A stretch of DNA of 64,000 bases from DATFVB01 sp963714035 (GTDB taxonomy: Bacteria > Acidobacteriota > Thermoanaerobaculia > UBA5066 > DATFVB01). The notes below the pieces were generated by a model, which ran no database searches, was not told where the DNA came from, and worked only from the letters and a program-made list of their open reading frames with translations. The stretch is taken from contig OY970224.1 of NCBI GenBank assembly GCA_963714035.1, forward strand, positions 1,736,001 to 1,800,000, in the 5' to 3' direction. The stretch's first letter is position 1. Every line of letters begins with the position of its first letter. Positions 16,006-23,710 of the stretch are shown piece by piece. The translations under genes and the position numbers were made by a program.

Positions 16006-18177
16006 TCAAGGATTCCGCATGAGAATCTCGACGAGCGCGACCCGCTCTCCCGGCCCGCGGAGAGCGTCGGTGGGCGAGGAGTAGACGCGCCGGAAGCCGG
16101 GCCACGCTTCGAGAGGAACGCAGGTCGAGCCGGGATCTCCGGAGGCGAGACGCCAGGGTGCTCCGGCATTCCGAACGAACCGGTCGGCCTCCGCCCAGGA
16201 GGGGAACTTCCGGACGGCGCCTCGTCTCGCGGCGTCCGGCAGACGGACGGCCAGAACGGGACCGACGGGCGTTGCGGGAGCGCCGCCGTAACGCCAGAGC
16301 CGGTAGAGGAGCGTTCGGTAATAGTCGGCGAAGAACACGGGCCTCGGCGCCGGCCCCGTTTCCGGGGTCTGGATCCGCGCGAAATACCGCTGGGAGTCGA
16401 TTCCGGCCCAGACGGCCACCGAGCGGAATCGTCCCTGGATCGCCGCGCCGGCGGGAAGGAACGGAAGATGGGCGTCGAGCGCCACGTACTTCACGGCTCG
16501 TGATGCCAGGAGCGATTTGGCGCGGTTTTCATCGTCGGCGAGAAGGGCCTGGGCTGCCCAGACGGCTCCTTCCTGTGTCGGATTCGTCACCGGGACCCGG
16601 CCGCCCTGACGCGCGATCATGTAGCCGTCGTCCCACCAGGAAAGGACGCTGTATCGAGCGCTGCCGTCCGGAGTCGCCGGCGAGAACGGGTCCGGGGAAT
16701 TCGACCGCAGCCAGGACATGGCGGGTTCCCAGTCGGGATCTTCGACCGGCAGGCTGCGGATCGCGCTCGGGGCGACGAGCGCCGCCGGGACCACCAAAAG
16801 AAGCGCGAGACCCATGAGAACGAAAATCCGACCCGCCATGCGAATTCTTGCCTTGACGATCTCCTTTTCGATTCTTTTGCGGCGCCGTTCCTGCCGGCGT
16901 GCGCGCCGCCGACGCGCCGGAAAGGCCGAGGCGGCCATAGCCTCGCGGGAGCTCGCGGGCACGGTCAGCAGGTGCCGCGGGACGAGGCCGCCGAGCATTG
17001 CCATGACGATCGTCGCCTCGCCGCCGAAGCGCGCCTGGACGAGGGACAGGAGCGCGGTGACGGGGAGAAAAACGAGGAGCAGCCCGCTCTCCGGACGCGA
17101 CCGAAGGCTTCGAACGGCGATGAAGGCGCCGTAGACCGCCGCGAAGAGTCCCGTCCACAACTCCCGCCACACCGGCGTGAGCCCCGGACCCGTCGAAAGC
17201 AGCGGCACAGCCTCTCCGACGGTCAAGCGCTTCGGGTCGGGGCGGAGTCGCCAGAAGAGCTCCCGCGGAAGTTCCGGAAAAACGACAACCACCGCGGCGA
17301 GCCCCGCTGCCGCGAGTGTCGCGAACAGGAGGAGCAGCCTCTTGCGATCCTTCACCCGCGCGCCAGCCGCCGCCACGAGAGCCATGAGGACAAGCGCCGC
17401 GGCGGGCTTGCGGAGAACCGGAAAGAGGAGCGCCGCCAACGCGACCGGTCCGGCAGCGATCGCGGCCGCTCGGGCGATACGGGCGAGCGCGCAGGATCCC
17501 GGCCGGAAAATCCCGTCGAGGATCGCCCAGAGCGCCGCGACGGCGCCGAACGCCACGCCCCACGGCCAGGAGAGGACGAAGAGCGCGAGAGCGGCGCCGG
17601 CTGCACTCGCCTCGCGCCGGGAGCGTACCTCGTCCGGCTCGGCGGCGGCCCGCACGAGGAACAGGAGAAAGAGCCCGAGGAACAGAAGCGCGGCCGCGTG
17701 GTGATCGGTGTAGCCGAGGGCCGTCCTCTTCAGGAGCTGTCCCGGCATGACGGCCACCAGGGCGGCTGCCAAAGCGGCACCCGCACGTCCCAAGGGCTTC
17801 CGTCCCAGAAGCCAGAAGGCCGCGACGAGCAGGCCGCCCAGAATCGGAGGGAGGAACGCGCCGCAGAGGTCGAGAAGACGGCGCGACGGATGCCCGCCCC
17901 CCAGGACGACGGCGGGTGTCGCGATCAGGTAATCGAAGAGGGGGCCGGACGTGAGGTCCTGTCCCCGCGGCCAGAGGAGCAGGGCATCGTGCCGGACGGG
18001 ACGGGGAAAGCGCTCGACGAGAAGATCGGCCACACGCATGTGGTAGAGCGGGTCCGTCGGGATGAAGTGAACGCCCTGCTCGAGGAGGACACCCTGGGCT
18101 CCCGGGAGGGTTCGGAGCAGGAAGGCGGCAAGCGCAAAGGAGAGGGCGATGCTGCCATCGAGGAGACGCCTCTTCAC
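16006..18177 (-). CDS. STT3/AglB/PglB-type oligosaccharyltransferase
   Basis: The protein (723 residues, GTG start overlapping the previous stop as GTGA) has about 12 N-terminal helices and a soluble C-terminal domain, the shape of single-subunit oligosaccharyltransferases. These move a lipid-linked glycan to Asn outside the membrane. Visible motifs are the first-loop acidic site TDPLYHMR (D42), GYTDHH (158-160, as in archaeal AglB), and SWWDDGYMIA (514-518 is WWDDG), matching the sequon-binding WWDYG but with Asp for Tyr. EPAMSWLRSNSP just before it is also typical of AglB-type enzymes. A basic loop lies at 421-445. Upstream is the ALG1-like gene, downstream the sequon-rich protein. Transfer to protein is likely; the Asp change means specificity may be unusual. 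Confidence 0.87.
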   Translation of the reverse strand: MKRRLLDGSIALSFALAAFLLRTLPGAQGVLLEQGVHFIPTDPLYHMRVADLLVERFPRPVRHDALLLWPRGQDLTSGPLFDYLIATPAVVLGGGHPSRRLLDLCGAFLPPILGGLLVAAFWLLGRKPLGRAGAALAAALVAVMPGQLLKRTALGYTDHHAAALLFLGLFLLFLVRAAAEPDEVRSRREASAAGAALALFVLSWPWGVAFGAVAALWAILDGIFRPGSCALARIARAAAIAAGPVALAALLFPVLRKPAAALVLMALVAAAGARVKDRKRLLLLFATLAAAGLAAVVVVFPELPRELFWRLRPDPKRLTVGEAVPLLSTGPGLTPVWRELWTGLFAAVYGAFIAVRSLRSRPESGLLLVFLPVTALLSLVQARFGGEATIVMAMLGGLVPRHLLTVPASSREAMAASAFPARRRRARRQERRRKRIEKEIVKARIRMAGRIFVLMGLALLLVVPAALVAPSAIRSLPVEDPDWEPAMSWLRSNSPDPFSPATPDGSARYSVLSWWDDGYMIARQGGRVPVTNPTQEGAVWAAQALLADDENRAKSLLASRAVKYVALDAHLPFLPAGAAIQGRFRSVAVWAGIDSQRYFARIQTPETGPAPRPVFFADYYRTLLYRLWRYGGAPATPVGPVLAVRLPDAARRGAVRKFPSWAEADRFVRNAGAPWRLASGDPGSTCVPLEAWPGFRRVYSSPTDALRGPGERVALVEILMRNP

Positions 18178-19499
18178 GAGATGCCTCCGAACAGCGCGGG
18201 CGCGACCTCGGCGCTCCAGGCCCTGCGGAAGGACAGATCTTCGGACGCGCCGGCTCCCGCGCGAAGCACGGCGAGAGCCCCGGGATCGGAGGCGAGCCGG
18301 ACGAGCGCCCCGGCGAGATCCGCCGCGTCGCGGAAGACGAGTCCGTTCGTTCCGGCGACGACGAGGCTTGCCGGCCCGGGACCGGCCCGGAGCTCGAGAA
18401 CGGGAACCCCGCCGCCGAGAAGATCGGCGACCTTCATCGGCGGGTCGAGGCCCAACGCCGGCTCGTGGACGGAGATTCCGACGTCGGCGCTCCGCACGAG
18501 GAGCGGGTAGACGTCGCCCGGGACGAACGTCGTCCGGATAGCGACCCGGCGGAGCGATTGCGTCGCCGAGCGTCGCTCGAACGCCGACCTTCCTTCTCCT
18601 TCGCCCGACGCGAGAAGTACGACGGGTCGCGCGGAAGGGGGAAGCGACGAATCCACGATCGGCGCCGCCGTCCGCAGGAGGTCGAGGTCCTCGTCGCGGC
18701 CCCAGCTCGTCGGCGACAGCGCGATCAGGAGAGGCTCCTCGAAGGGGAGCTCGAGCGTTCGTACCAGTTCCAGGCGAAAAGCCGTCGCCTCCGCCGCGGA
18801 GGGTGTCGAGAATCGTTCGTGCGGCCGGTCGCGGAAGACGCGCGCGCCGGGGATGTCGTGACGCACCCGCAGTGCCGCGGCAAGCTCCTCGGAGACGGCG
18901 AGGTGGGCGTCGGCCCGCCGGCCGAGGACACGTTCGAGCGCGGCAAGGACGGCTGCCGGCGGGCCGGAGCCGCCCGGCCGGAGCGCGAGGAGTCCGTCGC
19001 CGAAGTTGTGCCAGTCGACCACGAACCGGGCGTCGGAGAGGCTCGAAGCGGCGAGGGCGGCGAGGGCCGCCGGGAAGAGCGGGGGCGCCTGGAGAAGGAT
19101 CACGTTCGGTGCGTCACGAATCATCTCCGCGAACAGGCGGCCGGTCTCGAGAAGCCACCGCCCCGCCTCCACGCCGATCGCTCCGCGGCTCCGGCGGGCC
19201 GGGAGGAACTTCACGCGGATCCTGTGGTCGTCGAGAAAACGCACCGGCATCGAAGAGCCCGCTCGTCCGATCAGCGTCACCCGGGCGCCCGAATCCGCGA
19301 GGGCCCGGGCGTGGTAGAGCATCCGCGGGCTTCGTCCGAGATCCCCGAGGACGGCGACCACGATTCGCGGCGTGACGCTCCGTGGAGTCGGCGCCTGCCC
19401 GCTCCCACTCTCGCCGGCGTCCGGCTGTCCCCGCCCCCGCTCGTCGATCGAAGCGACGGAGAGGGCGTCCGCGGGAACGGTCCTGGCCTCATGCATCAA
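18174..19499 (-). CDS. ALG1-like beta-1,4-mannosyltransferase
   Basis: This 441-residue GT-B enzyme carries a nearly full set of ALG1 signatures: GDLGRSPRMLYHARALA (52-68), LLQAPPLFP (135-143), VDWHNFG (161-167), VFRDRPHERF (221-230), LSPTSWGRDEDLDLL (261-275), and YPLLVRSADVGISVHEPALG with GLDPPMKVADLLGGGVPV (331-367). In eukaryotes ALG1 adds the first mannose to GlcNAc2-PP-dolichol. The first 44 residues are polar and poorly structured, so the real start may be later. It is the first gene of a four-gene operon (ALG1-like, STT3, CTERM protein, ALG11-like) and overlaps STT3 by 4 bp. The family match is strong; that the acceptor is a chitobiosyl-PP-lipid is inference from the neighbouring MurG-like and WecA-type enzymes. 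Confidence 0.85.
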   Translation of the reverse strand: MMHEARTVPADALSVASIDERGRGQPDAGESGSGQAPTPRSVTPRIVVAVLGDLGRSPRMLYHARALADSGARVTLIGRAGSSMPVRFLDDHRIRVKFLPARRSRGAIGVEAGRWLLETGRLFAEMIRDAPNVILLQAPPLFPAALAALAASSLSDARFVVDWHNFGDGLLALRPGGSGPPAAVLAALERVLGRRADAHLAVSEELAAALRVRHDIPGARVFRDRPHERFSTPSAAEATAFRLELVRTLELPFEEPLLIALSPTSWGRDEDLDLLRTAAPIVDSSLPPSARPVVLLASGEGEGRSAFERRSATQSLRRVAIRTTFVPGDVYPLLVRSADVGISVHEPALGLDPPMKVADLLGGGVPVLELRAGPGPASLVVAGTNGLVFRDAADLAGALVRLASDPGALAVLRAGAGASEDLSFRRAWSAEVAPALFGGIS

Positions 19500-19644
19500 G
19501 GATCACTCGCGCCAGGCTCTCTCGCAAGGCAACGACCCTTCGCGCGAAGACGCAATCGCTCCTCGTCTTTTTTCTCGAGCTCGGTGGAGAGGCTTCCGGG
19601 GGCACACCACGTCGGGTCTTCTGGTCGCCACATCCTCGCGGACG

Positions 19645-19650
19645 TATAAT
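19645..19650 (+). promoter_or_regulatory. Possible -10 box (TATAAT) ahead of the STAS gene
   Basis: A perfect TATAAT lies in the 310-bp gap (19500-19809) between the divergent ALG1-like and STAS genes. At 17-18 bp upstream only a weak -35 (CTGGTC/TGGTCG) is found. It would give a leader of about 150 nt before the STAS start. The rest of the gap holds no recognisable gene; the short frames there are not convincing. Confidence 0.4.
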
Positions 19651-19809
19651 CCCACCAGAACGGCAAAATGTGGATTCGCGCGGTACGCCTCTCGTCCGGT
19701 CGGCAGATGTCCCCGAGGGCGGACTCTGCGTGGTGATGCACCGGACCGTGAAGCATCGGGCGCTCCGGATCGAAGACCGATCCGTCGCCGCGATCACCGC
19801 AATCGAACG

Positions 19810-20157
19810 ATGAAAGCATCCGTCCGAAAATCCGGCGAGGTGGCGATCATCGACCTGGAGGGGCGACTCGTGGCGGGCGATCAGGCGCTTCGTGCCGCGA
19901 TCGACGATCTGCTCGCCGACGGCAAGCGGAACATCCTCGTCAATCTGGTGGGTCTGGCGGCGATCGACAGCTCGGGCGTGGGCGATCTCGTCGGCAGCAA
20001 GAAGCTCGTGGAAAAAGCCGGTGCGAGGCTCAAGCTCCTGATCGGTCAGGGACGCGTGCGCAACGTCCTGGACGCGATGCTCCTTCTCCCGGTCTTCGAA
20101 AGCTTCGAGGACGAGACGGTCGCGGTCGCATCGTTCCAGGCCGACGCTCCTCGATAA
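19810..20157 (+). CDS. STAS-domain anti-sigma-factor antagonist-like protein
   Basis: This 115-residue protein is a single STAS domain: VAIIDLEGRLVAGD (first strands, residues 9-22), NILVNLVGLAAIDSSGVGDLVGS (the switch region with the phosphorylatable Ser in DSSGVG) and GARLKLLIGQGRVRNVLDAM. Such proteins (SpoIIAA, RsbV) release a partner from an anti-sigma kinase when unphosphorylated. No kinase or sigma factor gene is next to it, so the partner is unknown. It stands alone between the glycan operon, which reads away from it, and the division cluster, which points towards it. The second Ser of DSSGVG is the expected phosphorylation site. Confidence 0.9.
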   Translation: MKASVRKSGEVAIIDLEGRLVAGDQALRAAIDDLLADGKRNILVNLVGLAAIDSSGVGDLVGSKKLVEKAGARLKLLIGQGRVRNVLDAMLLLPVFESFEDETVAVASFQADAPR

Positions 20158-20571
20158 TCGAAGCCCGATCGGCCGCGCGACAGAACCCGCGTCAACCGTT
20201 CGCCACCTCTATCCCGCGATCCCGCGGCTGCGCGAGCTCAATCTGTTGCGGCGCGCGGCGCCGCCTCCCCCCGACACCCCGAGCGGAGTGGTTGTCGCGC
20301 GCCGGGCGGCGGCCGAAGCCGAGGACCCTCGAGCGAGGCGAAAGCCGATTCTTCTCAACTCCGGCAATGAAAGTGCGCCGAGCGGTCAGGACCTTCGGTC
20401 CTCCCTCACCCGTCCGCGTCCCGCGGCCACCCTCTCCCGCAGGGAGAGGGAAGTTCAGCGTCGCGCTTCGCGCGCGGCCCGGTGTGCGCGGCGTGGCCAG
20501 GATTCCACCGTCAAGCCGCGCCGGGGTCGCACGTCGCGATCCGGCGGTTCCCCGCCAGCGATATCCCGGAG
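20158..20571. other. Gene-free region downstream of ftsZ with a REP-like palindrome
   Basis: These 414 bases lie between the STAS stop and the ftsZ stop, at the end of two convergent transcripts. No frame looks coding. At 20430-20450 there is a perfect hairpin, CCCTCTCCC, loop GCA, GGGAGAGGG. Together with the preceding CTCCCTCACCC it resembles a GC-rich palindromic repeat type seen between genes in many bacteria. There is no T-run, so it is not a classic terminator, though it may end ftsZ transcripts or protect their 3' ends. Confidence 0.55.
20430..20450. repeat. REP-like perfect hairpin (9-bp arms)
   Basis: Perfect inverted repeat of CCCTCTCCC and GGGAGAGGG around a 3-base loop, located about 120 bp beyond the ftsZ stop. 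Confidence 0.6.
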
Positions 20572-21729
20572 CTAATCCATCTGGCGCCGCAGCACCGTCG
20601 GGATGTCGAAGTCCTCCCGCGCCGAGGCGTTCGGGCCGAAGCCGGTCGGGTCGTCGCTCCGCATGAAGTGCGACCGTTTCGCGGGCTGAGGCTCCGGCTC
20701 GTCGTCGAGGTCCGCGAGGGCCTTCGGCCGGTCGTGCTCCGAATCGAACCCCGTCGCGATCACCGTCACCTTGACCGATCCCGCCATCCGCTCGTCCGTG
20801 ACGCAGCCGAAGATGATCTCGGCGTCCGGATCGGCGGCGCGCTGGATGATCTCCGCCGCCTCGTTCATCTCGTGGAGCGTCATGTCCGGGCCGCCGGTGA
20901 TGTTCATGAGCACGCCGCGGGCGCCGTCGATCGACGCGTCCTCGAGGAGCGGCGACGAGATCGCCGCCTGGGCGGCCGCGACCGCGCGGTTCTCGCCCGA
21001 GGCGACTCCCGTGCCCATGAGCGCCCGACCCATGTCGGACATGATCTTCTTGACGTCGGCGAAATCGAGGTTGATCTCGCCGGGCGACGTGATGAGGTCC
21101 GAGATCCCCTGGATCGCCTGGCGCAGAATGTCGTCGGCGATGCGGAACGCTTCGAGGTGCGTCGTGTCGCGCTCCACGAACGAGAGGAGCCGCTGGTTCG
21201 GCACGGTGATCAGGGTGTCGACGTGGTCGCGCAGGTCGCGCATTCCGCGTTCGGCCTGCTTCATCCGCTTGCCGCCCTCGAAGAGGAACGGCTTCGTGAC
21301 GATCCCCACGGTCAACGCGCCCAGCTCCGCCGCGACCTTCGCGATGATGGGGGCGGCGCCCGTCCCCGTACCGCCGCCGAGGCCCGCGGCGATGAAAACC
21401 ATGTCGGAGCCGGCGAGCAGCGCGTTCAGCTTGTCGAGGTCCTCGAGGGCCGCGTTCTTGCCGATGTCCGGATCGGCGCCCGCCCCGAGCCCTTTCGTCA
21501 GCCGCGAGCCGAGCTGCACCTTGTGCGGCGCGAGCGATTTCCGGAGGGCCTGCAGGTCGGTGTTGCAGGCGATGAACTCGATCCCCCGGATCCCCGCCGA
21601 GATCATCCGGTTGACGGCGTTCGAGCCGCCGCCTCCCACCCCCAGAACGCGGATCCGGGCCGGGGCGGATTCGGTGTCCTCGAGCTCGATGGCGAGGCGA
21701 TTCTCGGGTTCGTCGTCGAAGGTGATCAT
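20572..21729 (-). CDS. ftsZ: Cell division protein FtsZ
   Basis: FtsZ is the tubulin-like GTPase that forms the Z ring. The 385-residue protein has VLGVGGGGSNAVNRM (first GTP loop), the GGGTGTGAAP tubulin signature, NLDFADVKKIMSD (T7 loop with the catalytic Asp) and, after an acidic linker from about 330, the C-terminal peptide DFDIPTVLRRQ that binds FtsA and other partners. The start MITFDDEPENRL is chosen because the frame upstream belongs to shadows of ftsA. It is the last gene of the division cluster, 11 bp after ftsA. Confidence 0.98.
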   Translation of the reverse strand: MITFDDEPENRLAIELEDTESAPARIRVLGVGGGGSNAVNRMISAGIRGIEFIACNTDLQALRKSLAPHKVQLGSRLTKGLGAGADPDIGKNAALEDLDKLNALLAGSDMVFIAAGLGGGTGTGAAPIIAKVAAELGALTVGIVTKPFLFEGGKRMKQAERGMRDLRDHVDTLITVPNQRLLSFVERDTTHLEAFRIADDILRQAIQGISDLITSPGEINLDFADVKKIMSDMGRALMGTGVASGENRAVAAAQAAISSPLLEDASIDGARGVLMNITGGPDMTLHEMNEAAEIIQRAADPDAEIIFGCVTDERMAGSVKVTVIATGFDSEHDRPKALADLDDEPEPQPAKRSHFMRSDDPTGFGPNASAREDFDIPTVLRRQMD

Positions 21730-21740
21730 CGGTCTTCTCC

Positions 21741-22958
21741 TCAGAAAAAGTCCCCAAAGAATTTCTTGACGCGGGACAGAGAGAAACCGCGGGTCTTGCG
21801 GTGGGACTGCGCGCGCTGACCGTACAGAAGGAGCCCCGTCGCGACCGCCCATTCCGGACGCGACACGACGTCGACGAGTCCGCCGATCCCCGCCGAGGGA
21901 ACGCCCCGGCGGACCGGCCCGTCGAAGACCGTTTCGGCGACCTCGAGAAGGCCTTCCATCTCGGAGCCGCCGCCGGTGAGCACGTAGCCCGACCGCAGCT
22001 CGGCGTCGAGGCCGAGGCGCTTGACCTCGTCCCGGATCAGGCCCATCAGCTCTTCGGCGCGCGGCTGGAGGATGTCGGCGAGCATCGTGCGGGGACAGAG
22101 CTTCGGCGCCCGGTTGCCGACCATCGGCACCTCGACCATCTCCTCCTCGGACACCGAGGAACGGAGCGTCGAGCCCGATTTGCGCTTGATGCGCTCGGCG
22201 TCGGGGATCGGAGTCCGCAGGACGACCGCGAGGTCGTTGGTGAAATGATCTCCGCCGACCGGGAGGACCGCCGTGTGCGCGATCGATCCCTTCTGGTAGA
22301 GCGCGACTTCGGTCGTGCCGCCGCCGATGTCGGCGAGGCAGACTCCGAGCTCTTTCTCGTCGGCCGTCAGGACGGCTTCGGCGGCCGCGAACTGCTCGAG
22401 GACGAGCTCGACGACCTCGATTCCCGACTTGTTGAGGCACGCCGCGAGGTTCTGGGAGACGGCGATCGGCGCCGTCACGATGTGGACGTTCGCCTCGAGC
22501 CGGGCGCCGACCATGCCGAGCGGGTCGGCGATGCCTTCCTGGCCGTCCACCGAGAACTCGCGGGGAATCGCGTGGACGATCTCGTGGTCCTGCGGCACCT
22601 GCACCGACTTGGCCGCGTCGACGACGCGGGCGATGTCGTCCCGCGAGATCTCCCGGGCCTTTCCCGATACCGCCACGACCCCGCGGCTGTTGAACGATCG
22701 CACGGCGGAGCCCGAGAGGCCGGCGTAGGCGCGCGTGATCTGGGCGCCCGCCATGATCTCGGCCTCCTCGGCGGAGCGCTTGATCGCCTCCACCGTCGAG
22801 TCCACGTTGATGATGTTCCCCTTGCGGGCGCCGCGGTGCGCGGTCGAGCCCTTCCCGAGGATGTCGAGGCCGCCGCGCGCGTTCGGCTCGCCGATCAGCA
22901 CGCAGACCTTCGACGAACCGATGTCGCACGAGACCAGGAAATTTTCCGGCTTGGCCAT
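21741..22958 (-). CDS. ftsA: Cell division protein FtsA
   Basis: FtsA is the actin-like protein that anchors FtsZ to the membrane. Visible are FLVSCDIGSSKVCVLIGE (phosphate 1 loop, residues 7-24), SVQVPQDHEIVHAIPREF and GMVGARLEANVHIVT (1C subdomain), LADIGGGTTEVALY (phosphate 2) and VLTGGGSEMEGLLEVAE (adenosine loop). The C-terminus ends in LSRVKKFFGDFF, an amphipathic membrane-targeting helix. At 405 residues it is of normal length. Its ATG overlaps the ftsQ stop by one base (TGATG), and ftsZ follows after 11 bp. Confidence 0.97.
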   Translation of the reverse strand: MAKPENFLVSCDIGSSKVCVLIGEPNARGGLDILGKGSTAHRGARKGNIINVDSTVEAIKRSAEEAEIMAGAQITRAYAGLSGSAVRSFNSRGVVAVSGKAREISRDDIARVVDAAKSVQVPQDHEIVHAIPREFSVDGQEGIADPLGMVGARLEANVHIVTAPIAVSQNLAACLNKSGIEVVELVLEQFAAAEAVLTADEKELGVCLADIGGGTTEVALYQKGSIAHTAVLPVGGDHFTNDLAVVLRTPIPDAERIKRKSGSTLRSSVSEEEMVEVPMVGNRAPKLCPRTMLADILQPRAEELMGLIRDEVKRLGLDAELRSGYVLTGGGSEMEGLLEVAETVFDGPVRRGVPSAGIGGLVDVVSRPEWAVATGLLLYGQRAQSHRKTRGFSLSRVKKFFGDFF

Positions 22959-23710
22959 CAGATCGTTTTCCCCGACGCGAACGCCCCGGAAAACACCACG
23001 CGGCGGTCGAATCTCAGGTCGATCGCCTTCGGGACGATCCCGCGAGAATCGATCTCCGGTTTGAAGGAGAACAGGGCGCGTATCTTCTCCGGGGCGTCGC
23101 TACCCAGAACCTCGATCGGTACGCGCAATGTTCCATCCATGATACCGAATCCTCCGGAAGAAAGCGCGGAAATTTCCGACACGGTCGACGCGTATTCGGG
23201 AAATCTTTCCTGAAGCGACTGGAGGAGCGCCGCCGCGTCGCGGAGCCGTTCGTCCGGCGCGGTGACGATCGGAAAATCGCCGGTCGATTCCCTCGGATCG
23301 AAGGGCGCGACGATTCCGCCGAGACCGTCCATCCAGAAGAGAGAGCCGTCGCGCCGGCAGAAGGCGATCGGCGATTTCTCGGCGATCGAGATCCGGAGCG
23401 CGTGCGGGAGCTCCTTCGAGACCGTCACGCGATCCACCCACGGCACCTTCCCCACCGCGGCGGCGACCGGCGCGAGATTCAGGAGCAGGAGGTTGCGTCC
23501 TTCGTACGGCGCCAGGGCCGCGAGCACGTCGCGAGTCCGCGCGCGCCGGGCGCCGTCGATTTCGAAACGTTCGAGCAGGAAGGCGGGCGAGCGGAAGTAC
23601 CGAAAGGTTCCGACGCCCCCCGCCGCCACCGCGATCGCCCAGAACAGGACGGCCCAGGTCCGGCTCGGGCGCGACGCGCGCGCGATCCCCGGCCGCAGGA
23701 AGCCGGTCAT
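22958..23710 (-). CDS. ftsQ: Cell division protein FtsQ/DivIB
   Basis: This 250-residue bitopic protein has one membrane helix (residues 23-41, AVLFWAIAVAAGGVGTFRY) followed by a POTRA domain (FLLERFEIDGARRARTRDVLAAL) and the FtsQ beta domain (VPWVDRVTVSKELPHALRISIAEKSPIAF). It links the cytoplasmic ring to septal wall synthesis. The start overlaps the murC stop (ATGA). In many bacteria murB and ddl lie between murC and ftsQ; both are absent here. Confidence 0.92.
   Translation of the reverse strand: MTGFLRPGIARASRPSRTWAVLFWAIAVAAGGVGTFRYFRSPAFLLERFEIDGARRARTRDVLAALAPYEGRNLLLLNLAPVAAAVGKVPWVDRVTVSKELPHALRISIAEKSPIAFCRRDGSLFWMDGLGGIVAPFDPRESTGDFPIVTAPDERLRDAAALLQSLQERFPEYASTVSEISALSSGGFGIMDGTLRVPIEVLGSDAPEKIRALFSFKPEIDSRGIVPKAIDLRFDRRVVFSGAFASGKTI

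Noticed and set aside
19496..19819. 107-codon minus-strand frame before the ALG1-like gene
   Set aside because: It covers the promoter area of two divergent genes and has no recognisable content.
20430..20450. Rho-independent terminator for ftsZ
   Set aside because: The hairpin is perfect but no T-run follows in either direction; it is listed as a REP-like repeat.
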